Origin: Fischerella muscicola SAG 1427-1 = PCC 73103
GTDB taxonomy: Bacteria > Cyanobacteriota > Cyanobacteriia > Cyanobacteriales > Nostocaceae
NCBI RefSeq assembly: GCF_000317245.1
Contig: NZ_AJLJ01000079.1
Span: 1-38,189 of the forward strand
Reading direction: 5' to 3'
Length of the DNA stretch: 38,189 nt
Shown here: positions 8,222 to 14,777 of the stretch, one piece after another
Layout: the number at the start of each line of letters is the position of its first letter
Numbering within the stretch: the stretch's first letter is position 1
The notes under the pieces: generated by a model
The model's database searches: none
Seen by the model: the letters and a program-made list of their open reading frames with translations, nothing else
Told to the model about the DNA's origin: nothing
Position numbers and translations under genes: made by a program

Positions 8222-8419
8222 CTATTCTGACTTAGATTGTTTGTCTCTATCTAATTTCTCCTGAATAGCTTCTCTACAGTATTCTGCCGAGTTATCCTTG
8301 GCTTTTAATTCTGTATACATTGACTCGCTAACTCTGATTGTTAATGTTTTGGTTAACGGTTCCTCTCTGTCAGTACTTAGTGGCTGTAAATTTTCTGGCT
8401 TTCCTTTAGGATTAGGCAT
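8222..8419 (-). CDS. Small ribbon-helix-helix-like protein
   Basis: A 65-residue protein with a Pro/Lys-rich start (MPNPKGKPENLQPL) and a ribbon-helix-helix-like core LTKTLTIRVSESMYTELKAK followed by SAEYCREAIQEKLDRD. Such MPNPKG-starting proteins are common in filamentous cyanobacteria. RHH proteins bind DNA as dimers and are often autorepressors or antitoxins. It is divergent from the gene at 8546, with an inverted repeat between them that could be its operator. No toxin partner is apparent on its own strand. Only 16 bases separate it from the convergent response regulator. Confidence 0.72.
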   Translation of the reverse strand: MPNPKGKPENLQPLSTDREEPLTKTLTIRVSESMYTELKAKDNSAEYCREAIQEKLDRDKQSKSE

Positions 8420-8479
8420 TTATTACAAAAAGTAAATATGAATTTCAATGATATGTTTACATATAGTTAGATATTAATA

Positions 8480-8515
8480 GGTGGGTATCGTAAGTTTAGC
8501 GACTGGATACCCACC
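8480..8515. promoter_or_regulatory. Perfect inverted repeat between divergent genes
   Basis: GGTGGGTATC (8480-8489) pairs with GATACCCACC (8506-8515) across 16 bases. It is centred between the RHH gene start (8419) and the start at 8546. It is either an operator for the RHH protein or a 5' leader hairpin of the downstream gene. Confidence 0.5.
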
Positions 8516-8545
8516 AAGTCCACCTATAACGGATAGACAACTATT

Positions 8546-8926
8546 ATGTTATCAAGAGAATCGCTCAAAAACCTTAGCTTGTCACAATTGCAGCAACTGG
8601 GGAAAAAGTATGGTGTTAAACCGCTAGGTAGTTGGGAAAAAACCGAAACATGGGTAAATATACTTTCTGCATTTCCTTATAAAGCAATTGACCAAATGAG
8701 AAATGGAGTAGGAATACATTCTCCCAGTCTAGAGGTATACCATGCGATCAATGTTGCACTCGATTTGCTCGGTCAACCTACTGATACTCAAAAAGCATTG
8801 ATACGAGCTACCAAAAATAATGAATGGCTAAATGATGAACACTCTAGAAGATATCAACAGAAACTTCTAGATTTGTGGAGTGTAAAACTCATGCTTGAAC
8901 AGTGCCAACAATTGCTAGCTAGATAA
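8546..8926 (+). CDS. Hypothetical protein with SAP-like N-terminus
   Basis: A 126-residue soluble protein. The N-terminal 40 residues (LKNLSLSQLQQLGKKYGVKP, then WEKTETWVNILSAF) resemble a SAP or Rho-N type helix-extended-helix fold, which often binds nucleic acid. The remainder is helical with EVYHAINVALDLLGQPTDTQ and a C-terminal helix rich in Leu and Gln. It lies immediately left of the CRISPR array and is divergent from the RHH gene. The Shine-Dalgarno sequence is weak (GGATAG). I do not recognise the full family, and I see no Cas motif. Confidence 0.65.
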   Translation: MLSRESLKNLSLSQLQQLGKKYGVKPLGSWEKTETWVNILSAFPYKAIDQMRNGVGIHSPSLEVYHAINVALDLLGQPTDTQKALIRATKNNEWLNDEHSRRYQQKLLDLWSVKLMLEQCQQLLAR

Positions 8927-8933
8927 GAAAAGT

Positions 8934-8965
8934 AATTATACCCCTTTATTGCCAGGGGTATAATT
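8934..8965 (+). terminator. Hairpin after the SAP-like gene
   Basis: AATTATACCCCT (8934-8945) pairs perfectly with AGGGGTATAATT (8954-8965) over an 8-base loop, 7 bases after the stop codon. The following bases are only weakly T-rich. It also separates the gene from the tail end of the CRISPR array. Confidence 0.6.
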
Positions 8966-9011
8966 GTTGATTGAACTCAATTTTAATCTTGTAAATCTTC
9001 AAGAATTAGCC

Positions 9012-9480
9012 GTTTTAATCCCTAATAGGAATTAATAAAAGTTGCAACCAAATGCAAGTATCTTTTAGGAATGCTTGCAGAAGTTTCAATCCCTAATAGG
9101 GATTAATAAAAGTTGAAACAATCTTATCACATCTGTACAATATTGCAATAAGCAAAGTTTCAATCCCTAATAGGGATTAATAAAAGTTGAAACTCTTTTG
9201 GGTATCAAATCCGCTTCACATTGAGGTTTCAATCCCTAATAGGGATTAATAAAAGTTGAAACTTCAGAATATCTTCAAATGTTACAAAAAATTCACTTGT
9301 TTCAATCCCTAATAGGGATTAATAAAAGTTGAAACGGCAGACTTGGAGGAGATACGCAAGCTATCGATGGTTTCAATCCCTAATAGGGATTAATAAAAGT
9401 TGAAACAGTCTGTCCTCTACACTGCCTCTGAGACCTATAGCACGTTTCAATCCCTAATAGGGATTAATAAAAGTTGAAAC
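9012..9480 (-). CRISPR. CRISPR array, seven 37-bp repeats, six spacers
   Basis: Repeats are at 9012-9048, 9083-9119, 9157-9193, 9226-9262, 9299-9335, 9370-9406 and 9444-9480. Spacers are 34, 37, 32, 36, 34 and 37 bp. The plus-strand repeat begins GTTTCAATCCCTAATAGGG and ends AAAAGTTGAAAC; six copies are identical. The first copy has three changes (positions 5, 19 and 34), as expected for the leader-distal end. Read on the minus strand, the repeat ends GGGATTGAAAC, giving the ATTGAAAC 5' handle typical of cyanobacterial crRNAs. Both facts point to transcription from right to left with the leader at 9481 onward. No cas gene lies in the window, so type cannot be set. Confidence 0.97.
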
Positions 9481-9730
9481 TGCTCAATCTAGAAGCCTTG
9501 CTGTATTTGGTTTTCAAGGTTCAGTGGTGCAGACCAAGAGTAAATATAGCGTTTGAGCGATCGCACTGTCAAGAGCAAATGAGGATAAAATCGCTCAAAC
9601 CTAGTCACGGTAAGATTTACAGAAAAGGTGCAGACCTCATTTACCATCAAATCAGCCTCAAACATAGACAGAACAAGAATTTCGCCCTCAAAAATTGACT
9701 GCTTTTTTTCTACACCTAGTGGTCTGCACC
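9481..9730 (-). promoter_or_regulatory. Putative CRISPR leader with three GGTGCAGACC motifs
   Basis: No gene is convincing here. GGTGCAGACC occurs at 9526-9535 and 9627-9636, and its reverse complement GGTCTGCACC at 9721-9730, about 95-100 bases apart. Orientation of the array makes this the leader, so it should hold the pre-crRNA promoter and adaptation signals. The reading frame at 9474-9698 starts in the last repeat and is not a credible gene. Confidence 0.55.
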
Positions 9731-9823
9731 ATCATCAAGCAAAAAACACTGTAGTATTTATTTAGTGTTTCGCTACCAATGCGCTCAATTTTACCCTGAC
9801 AGCAAGCAAAAAAATAAGTTATC

Positions 9824-9869
9824 TGGTCAATCCAAAATCTAAAATCCAAAATCCAAAATCGGTTGACCA
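9824..9869. repeat. AAAATCC heptamer array in a TGGTCAA inverted repeat
   Basis: TCCAAAATCTAAAATCC-type heptamers fill 9831-9860 and are bracketed by TGGTCAA (9824-9830) and TTGACCA (9863-9869). It looks like a small dispersed element. The same heptamer family recurs at 11918-11981, 28505-28527 and 36765-36826. Confidence 0.7.
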
Positions 9870-9913
9870 GTCTCAGGTAAAATACTGGTTAAAGAGTAGA
9901 TATAAACTCAAAC

Positions 9914-9937
9914 AAAATAGTATAAAAATACTATTTT
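9914..9937 (+). promoter_or_regulatory. AT-only hairpin in the lysC upstream region
   Basis: AAAATAGTAT (9914-9923) pairs perfectly with ATACTATTTT (9928-9937) across a 4-base loop, about 80 bases before the lysC start. It may be a leader hairpin or an operator. No lysine riboswitch core was recognised in 9700-10018. Confidence 0.4.
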
Positions 9938-10018
9938 TCATATATTTAAGCACCAAAACAACCATAGACTAGTTTTTTACGATATAAATTCACTCAAAGC
10001 CTTGATTTTACCGGGTTC

Positions 10019-11884
10019 ATGCTCATAGTTCAGAAATACGGTGGTACATCTGTCGGTTCCGTTGAGCGCATTGTCTCTGTCGCACAACGCGTTTCTCAAG
10101 CCGCAAAAGCAGGAAATTCCATAGTGGTGGTGGTTTCTGCAATGGGCAAAACAACTGATGGACTTGTGAAATTAGCTGCGGAAATCTCTAAAAATCCTTG
10201 CCGTCGAGAAATGGATATGTTGCTTTCTACAGGTGAGCAAGTATCTATTGCGCTGGTGAGTATGGCATTGCAAGAATTAGGACAACCAGCAATTTCTTTG
10301 ACTGGCGCTCAGGTAGGAATTGTCACTGAAGCTGAACACACCCGCGCCCGAATTTTACATATTCAAACAGAACGGATTAAAAAGCACCTGCAAGAAGGCA
10401 AAGTTGTTGTTGTTGCCGGATTTCAAGGTATTAGCAGTACCAATGCATTAGAAATCACTACCTTGGGACGAGGCGGTTCGGATACTTCTGCGGTGGCGAT
10501 CGCGGCTGCTTTACAGGCAGATTTTTGTGAAATTTATACCGACGTGCCAGGGATTCTGACTACAGATCCCCGTCTAGTTCCAGAAGCGCAGTTAATGAGT
10601 GAAATCACCTGCGATGAAATGCTAGAACTCGCCAGTTTGGGCGCAAAAGTCTTGCATCCTCGCGCTGTCGAAATTGCCCGTAACTACGGAATGCCCTTAG
10701 TGGTACGCTCTAGCTGGACAGATGATCCTGGTACTTGGGTGACTTCATCTCAAAATAAAGAGCGATCGCTGATCAATTTAGAAATTGCGCGTCCGGTAGA
10801 TAATGTCCAATATGATACTGACCAAGCCAAAGTAGCTTTGTTACGTGTTCCAGATAGACCAGGTGTTGCAGCAAGCCTATTTGGCGAAATTGCTCGTCAA
10901 GATGTAGATGTAGATTTGATTATTCAATCAATTCATGAAGGTCATACAAATGACATTGCCTTTACAGTATTTACACCAGTTTTACCAAAAGCTGAAGCCG
11001 TAGCGGCTGCCATTGCTCCTGTTCTGGGCAGTCACAAGACTAACCAGGCTGAAGAAGCTGAAGTTATGGTGCAGCAAAATATTGCTAAAGTCAGTATCGC
11101 TGGTGCAGGGATGATTGGTCGTCCCGGAGTCGCCGCCAAGATGTTTGCCACCCTAGCAGCAGCAGGCGTAAACATCCAAATGATTTCCACCAGTGAAATT
11201 AAAGTCAGCTGCGTAATTGCTGCCCAAGAATGCGATCGCGCCGTCGCCGCCCTGCGCCAAGCATTTGAAATAGAAGGAGAAGAGAAGGGGGACAAAGGGG
11301 ACATGGGGGACAAAGGAGACAAGGGAGACAAGGGACAATTTATCCCAATGCCCAATGCCCAATGCCCCATGCCCCATGCCCCCGTACGTGGTGTCGCTCT
11401 TGATATGAACCAAGCACGTCTAGCCATTCGCCAAGTTCAAGATCGGCCAGGAACGGCGGGAAAACTGTTTGGACTTTTAGCAGATCACAATATCAGCGTC
11501 GATATGATCATTCAGTCCCAACGCTGCCATATAGTCAATGGTGTGCCGATGCGCGATATTGCTTTCACTGTGACACGGATGGATGCAGAAGCAGCACAGA
11601 AAATGTTGCAAGCAAAAGCAGCAGAATATGGTTGGGGTGAAGTAGCCTTAGATCAGGCGATCGCTAAAGTTAGTATCGTTGGTGCTGGCATGGTAGGACA
11701 ACCAGGTGTTGCAGCGAAAATGTTTGCAGCCCTAGCGCAGCATCATATCAACATTCAAATGATTACTACCTCAGAAATCAAAATAAGTTGTGTAGTAGCT
11801 CAAGAGGAAGGTGTCAAAGCACTGCAAGTTATTCACGCAGCATTTGGACTAGCAGGTAGCGAGAAGTTTATAGTTCCTGCGTAG
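10019..11884 (+). CDS. lysC: Aspartate kinase, four ACT domains
   Basis: A 621-residue aspartokinase (EC 2.7.2.4), which phosphorylates L-aspartate to start lysine, threonine and methionine synthesis in the cytoplasm. The catalytic domain (about 1-245) begins with KYGGTSVGS (6-14) and has TTLGRGGSDTSAVAIAAAL and YTDVPGILTTDPRLV. Two tandem ACT pairs follow: VALLRVPDRPGVAA then VSIAGAGMIGRPGVAAKMF, and again AIRQVQDRPGTAGKLF then VSIVGAGMVGQPGVAAKMF. This is the duplicated ACT layout of cyanobacterial enzymes and implies amino-acid feedback control. Oddity: residues about 420-457 between the pairs are low-complexity (KGDKGDMGDKGDKGDKG then PMPNAQCPMPHAP), encoded by heptamer repeats kept in frame. 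The start at ATG 10019 gives MLIVQKYGG, close to the usual MALIVQKYGG. Confidence 0.96.
   Translation: MLIVQKYGGTSVGSVERIVSVAQRVSQAAKAGNSIVVVVSAMGKTTDGLVKLAAEISKNPCRREMDMLLSTGEQVSIALVSMALQELGQPAISLTGAQVGIVTEAEHTRARILHIQTERIKKHLQEGKVVVVAGFQGISSTNALEITTLGRGGSDTSAVAIAAALQADFCEIYTDVPGILTTDPRLVPEAQLMSEITCDEMLELASLGAKVLHPRAVEIARNYGMPLVVRSSWTDDPGTWVTSSQNKERSLINLEIARPVDNVQYDTDQAKVALLRVPDRPGVAASLFGEIARQDVDVDLIIQSIHEGHTNDIAFTVFTPVLPKAEAVAAAIAPVLGSHKTNQAEEAEVMVQQNIAKVSIAGAGMIGRPGVAAKMFATLAAAGVNIQMISTSEIKVSCVIAAQECDRAVAALRQAFEIEGEEKGDKGDMGDKGDKGDKGQFIPMPNAQCPMPHAPVRGVALDMNQARLAIRQVQDRPGTAGKLFGLLADHNISVDMIIQSQRCHIVNGVPMRDIAFTVTRMDAEAAQKMLQAKAAEYGWGEVALDQAIAKVSIVGAGMVGQPGVAAKMFAALAQHHINIQMITTSEIKISCVVAQEEGVKALQVIHAAFGLAGSEKFIVPA
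11275..11384. repeat. Heptamer repeat inserted in frame in lysC
   Basis: GGGGACA-type units (about 11287-11336) followed by CCCAATG/CCCCATG units (about 11344-11383) encode the Gly-Lys-Asp and Pro-Met-rich linker between the ACT pairs. Similar repeats occur outside genes at 11885-11910 and 15493-15517. Confidence 0.85.
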
Positions 11885-11917
11885 ACGGGGGGCATGGGGC
11901 ATTGGGCATTGAAAACA

Positions 11918-11981
11918 ATTTTGGATTTTGGATTTTGGATTTTAGATTGGAATCCAAAATCGCAAATCTAAAATCTAAAAT
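11918..11981. repeat. Inverted TTTTGGA / TCCAAAA heptamer hairpin after lysC
   Basis: TTTTGGATTTTGGATTTTGG-type units on the left and AATCCAAAATCGCAAATC-type units on the right form a long imperfect hairpin 34 bases after the lysC stop codon. It may end lysC transcription, though there is no clean T-run. Confidence 0.65.
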
Positions 11982-12000
11982 TCCTTGTCTTCCTTGTCCA

Positions 12001-12135
12001 CGCCACGTGCTACAACGCGGGAGACCCGCGCAACGCAGTGGCTCCCCGTGTCCCCCTTGTCTCCTGTACATACTTATATCTTTGACATTAAAGAAACCGC
12101 GCAACGCAGTGGCTCCCCGTGTCCCCCTTGTCTCC
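12001..12135. repeat. Dispersed repeat with 39-bp direct duplication
   Basis: A perfect 39-base direct repeat lies at 12026-12064 and 12097-12135; both contain GCAACGCAGTGGCTCC and CCCCTTGTCTCC. The left copy is preceded by CGCCACGTGCTACAACG and a GCGGGAGACCCGC hairpin. The same element, with a different hairpin centre, is at 28461-28506. The element is non-coding and sits between lysC and the VOC gene. Confidence 0.85.
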
Positions 12136-12165
12136 CCTTCCAATCCCTGATCTCTAATTCCCCAT

Positions 12166-12525
12166 ATGCAAATTACCCACTGTGTTCATACAGCCATTCT
12201 TGTAACTGACTTAGAACGCTCCGAACATTTTTATGGCACTGTGTTGGGATTATCTAAAGTAGAACGTCCGATGAAATTTCCTGGTAGTTGGTATCAAGTC
12301 GGCGAGTATCAAATTCACCTGATTGCAGCACCTAACGTTAAGGGTGAACCCAAAAATGAAAAATGGGGACGCAATCCCCACATTGCTTTTTTAGTTTCCG
12401 ACTTAGATGCCGCTAAACAGCAGCTATTAAATTATAACTGTCTAATACAACCGAGCGCTTCTGGTCGCCCTGCTGTTTTTACCCAAGATCCAGATGGAAA
12501 TGTGATTGAGTTGAGCCAGCAGTGA
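12166..12525 (+). CDS. VOC/glyoxalase-fold protein
   Basis: A 119-residue vicinal oxygen chelate superfamily protein with two beta-alpha-beta-beta-beta modules. The likely metal ligands are in their usual places: His8 (HTAILVTDLERSEHFYGTVLGL), His51 (QIHLIA), His72 (NPHIAFLVSDL) and Glu115 (DPDGNVIEL). Members bind a divalent metal and act as glyoxalases, dioxygenases or resistance proteins; the substrate cannot be set from sequence. The C-terminal DPDGNVIEL is a family hallmark. It follows lysC on the same strand after a repeat-filled gap of about 280 bases and its stop lies 15 bases before the recombinase ATG, so these two are probably cotranscribed. Confidence 0.88.
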   Translation: MQITHCVHTAILVTDLERSEHFYGTVLGLSKVERPMKFPGSWYQVGEYQIHLIAAPNVKGEPKNEKWGRNPHIAFLVSDLDAAKQQLLNYNCLIQPSASGRPAVFTQDPDGNVIELSQQ

Positions 12526-12539
12526 AGAGGGTGAAGGAT

Positions 12540-13838
12540 ATGAAAATTCTTGCTTACACCTACAGTGATCCTTTACTAGAAGCTGCTTGTGATCCTCAGA
12601 CTTGGGGATGGGACGTGAATAGGGTGTACCAAGATTTAGGACAGCGATCGCAGTTACAACAATTACTAATTGACTGCCAAACTGATCCACCGGATTATCT
12701 CGTTGTTCGTCGTTTAGAAGAATTGGGGGATAATGTCGAGGAAGTAAGCGATCGCCTTTCTCACATCGAAGCAATGGGAATAACCCTGGTTGCAGTTGAG
12801 CAAGGTTACAATTCTGCGGATCAATCTCCTAATCTTCATGCTGAATTGTTGCAATTACTACACCAAATTCAACGACAGCAACACAGTCGTCGTATTCGTC
12901 AAGCTCATGCCCGCAAGCGTTTAGATGCTGTTCCTCCTCCAGGAAAAGCGCCCTATGGTTATCGTAGAGGTAAAGATAAGTACATTGTTGACCGTAGTAC
13001 TTCTCCTGTTGTTAAGGATTTTTTTGAACACTTTCTACTCTATGGTTCGCTGCGGGGAGCAGTGCGTTACCTGGCGAAAAAATACGGTAAGAAAATTTCT
13101 GTCACTACAGGGCGTCGTTGGTTGACTAATCCAGTTTATCGTGGCAACACTGCTTATCAAAATGGAGAAATTCTTGCTAATACTCACACCGCCATCCTTT
13201 CTCAGGAAGAAGCAGCGCAAGTTGACAGGCTTTTACGCCGTAACAGTCGTTTACCATCACGAACTGCAAGTGCGCCGCGTTCTTTAGCGGGATTGGTTGT
13301 CTGTAGCGAATGTCAATCACATATGGGTGTTTCTCGCGTTACTATTCGCAACCAAGATAAAGAGTATCTTTATTTACGTCCAATTAGCTGTATAAAAAAA
13401 CCTAAATGTCGGGCTATTCCTTACCAAGAAGTATTAGATCATACTATTCAAGCTGTTTGCCGTGACTTACCTGTAGCGGTAGACGAGATGAATTCTCCGC
13501 AATTGGATGCAGTTAAAAATAACTTAGCGGATGCGATCGCTCGTCAGCAAGAAATACTCGTACAATTATCTGCTTTAGTCGAGACTGGGGTACTAGATCG
13601 AGAAACAGCCAAAATAAGAGCATACAAACTCCGCACAGAAATATCTACACTGCAAGCAAAATTAGCAACTTTACCACCTGTGAACTTACGCTCTGTTGCT
13701 GTTGCAGTTTCTATCCCTCAATTCTGGTTGGATTTATCAGAGTCAGAACGACGATTTTATTTTCGCGAATTTATCCGTCAAGTAGAAATTTTTCGTCAAA
13801 ATCAACACTGGCAATTACGAGTCATTTTTATTTTTTGA
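12540..13838 (+). CDS. Serine-recombinase family protein, degenerate catalytic motif
   Basis: A 432-residue protein built like a large serine recombinase. It has a reduced resolvase-like N-terminus (about 1-110, ILAYTYSDPLLE to VVRRLEELGDNVEEVSDRL), a recombinase domain (PGKAPYGYRRG, then TTGRRWLTNPVYRGNTAY), a zinc ribbon (CSECQSHM then CIKKPKC) and a C-terminal coiled coil. In active enzymes the helix reads like LDRLGR with two catalytic arginines. Here the aligned segment is LEELGD, and the Ser-bearing STxxQ motif is not obvious, so catalysis is doubtful. XisF-type excisionases of heterocystous cyanobacteria are relatives. ATG 12540 is preferred over GTG 12522, which overlaps the VOC gene, because GAGG lies 9 bases before it. 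No attachment sites were seen. Confidence 0.8.
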   Translation: MKILAYTYSDPLLEAACDPQTWGWDVNRVYQDLGQRSQLQQLLIDCQTDPPDYLVVRRLEELGDNVEEVSDRLSHIEAMGITLVAVEQGYNSADQSPNLHAELLQLLHQIQRQQHSRRIRQAHARKRLDAVPPPGKAPYGYRRGKDKYIVDRSTSPVVKDFFEHFLLYGSLRGAVRYLAKKYGKKISVTTGRRWLTNPVYRGNTAYQNGEILANTHTAILSQEEAAQVDRLLRRNSRLPSRTASAPRSLAGLVVCSECQSHMGVSRVTIRNQDKEYLYLRPISCIKKPKCRAIPYQEVLDHTIQAVCRDLPVAVDEMNSPQLDAVKNNLADAIARQQEILVQLSALVETGVLDRETAKIRAYKLRTEISTLQAKLATLPPVNLRSVAVAVSIPQFWLDLSESERRFYFREFIRQVEIFRQNQHWQLRVIFIF

Positions 13839-13859
13839 GTGTTGATTGTTATTAATTAA

Positions 13860-14015
13860 ATGAGCAAGATGTATGCAAATAACATCACAAATACTACTCA
13901 AGGAAAAGCAGAAAATGCTTCATCGAGGCAAATATTTTATTATTTTTTTAACTTTATTTTACATGTAATCAAATATAAATATTTAATCAGAGAATTTATA
14001 AAAAAATATACATAA
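13860..14015 (+). CDS. Possible 51-residue small protein
   Basis: An ATG-to-TAA frame of 51 codons follows the recombinase by 21 bases. The N-terminal half is hydrophilic (MSKMYANNITNTTQGKAENA). The second half is hydrophobic, aromatic and basic (IFYYFFNFILHVIKYKYLI, then REFIKKYT), resembling a small membrane peptide. A good terminator begins 34 bases after the stop. The evidence against it is very AT-rich DNA and no visible Shine-Dalgarno sequence, so the frame could be accidental. No family is recognised. Confidence 0.3.
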   Translation: MSKMYANNITNTTQGKAENASSRQIFYYFFNFILHVIKYKYLIREFIKKYT

Positions 14016-14048
14016 TCAAAGCTGATGGTTGTATAATAATTCTCTAAA

Positions 14049-14073
14049 GGGGCATCCAATGCCCCTTGTTTTT
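14049..14073 (+). terminator. Rho-independent terminator
   Basis: GGGGCAT (14049-14055), loop CCA, ATGCCCC (14059-14065), then TTGTTTTT. It is a textbook intrinsic terminator on the plus strand, 210 bases after the recombinase gene and just after the possible 51-residue ORF. Confidence 0.8.
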
Positions 14074-14187
14074 CACCCGCAAGCTAGTTATCAGGGTAGC
14101 CAAATATTCACCAGGGTATCTACCTTTTTTACAGGCATCTACCATTTTTAATTTGACTTGTTTGTAGCAGTATCTGACTAATTTATT

Positions 14188-14310
14188 ATGTCAGTACTGT
14201 CATGCTAACACTTGTCATTTTTTCATGTCAATCATTCATGTAAAAATGACAAAAAATCATGTCAAACAATTTAGATATCATGAGAGAGAATAGAAAGCAA
14301 ACATGATATC
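14188..14310. promoter_or_regulatory. Dense operator-like region before the RHH gene
   Basis: Six TGTCA-core motifs lie in about 77 bases: ATGTCA 14188-14193, TGTCATG 14198-14204, TTGTCAT 14212-14218, CATGTCA 14224-14230, the inverted AATGACA 14245-14251, and CATGTCA 14258-14264. Then GATATCATG (14274-14282) is a perfect inverted repeat of CATGATATC (14302-14310). The downstream gene encodes an RHH protein, so autoregulation through these sites is likely. Confidence 0.6.
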
Positions 14311-14324
14311 AAACAGTCAATAAA

Positions 14325-14777
14325 ATGACCGACAGAAGGCGTTGTGATGATTACAAACAGGTCAGCGGTTATGTCCCGGTAGAGTTGGCGCGGGAATTCA
14401 AAAGCATTTGCGCTCGTGAAGGTCTTTCTCAAAGCGATGCATTGGAAGAGATCATCCGTGAGTGGCTAGGCAAGAAAACGGCTTCCAACTCTTCAAATCC
14501 CGAACAAGCAAACCGCCTGATCACAATTGCTGATGTAGTTCGAGCCAATATGGCAAAACTTAAGCGCTGTGGAGTGAAAAACTTACAAGCGCTTGCTAAA
14601 GGGGAAGTACTACCTACACCAGGGGACTTCGCCATCATCATGTCTAGTTTGGCTATCCCTGAGGAAGAACAAAAAATGATTTGGCAAAGAACTTTTAGTT
14701 CCCTACATAATGATTTTGGTGGTGTGAATGAGTGCGAGCGTTCTGAAAGTCCTAAACCAACCGGGCTGGAACTATAA
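14325..14777 (+). CDS. RHH-type DNA-binding protein, putative autoregulator
   Basis: A 150-residue protein. The N-terminal 45 residues (YKQVSGYVPVELAREFKSIC then GLSQSDALEEIIREWLGK) fit a ribbon-helix-helix fold: one strand and two helices. A second helical region (about 65-130, ITIADVVRANMAKLKRCGVK then GDFAIIMSSLAIPEEEQKMI) may be an oligomerisation or partner-binding domain. The gene overlaps the next one by 50 bases (14728-14777), indicating a coupled two-gene unit. Its 5' region carries many TGTCA motifs and a perfect inverted repeat. I do not recognise the full-length family. A plasmid- or mobile-element-style regulator is an alternative reading, given the recombinase relative upstream. 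Confidence 0.7.
   Translation: MTDRRRCDDYKQVSGYVPVELAREFKSICAREGLSQSDALEEIIREWLGKKTASNSSNPEQANRLITIADVVRANMAKLKRCGVKNLQALAKGEVLPTPGDFAIIMSSLAIPEEEQKMIWQRTFSSLHNDFGGVNECERSESPKPTGLEL

Noticed and set aside
9474..9698. 74-codon frame to the right of the CRISPR array
   Set aside because: It begins in the last CRISPR repeat and overlaps the leader; composition is not protein-like.
9700..10018. Lysine riboswitch before lysC
   Set aside because: Only an AT-rich hairpin and heptamers are visible; no conserved lysine-riboswitch core was found by eye.
11885..12150. Overlapping frames on both strands after lysC
   Set aside because: They are made of heptamers and a dispersed repeat; the low-complexity translations are not credible proteins.
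12540..13838. Integrated mobile element ended by the serine recombinase and tRNA-Lys
   Set aside because: No direct-repeat attachment sites were found, the tRNA is 6.6 kb away beyond housekeeping genes, and the recombinase looks catalytically degenerate.
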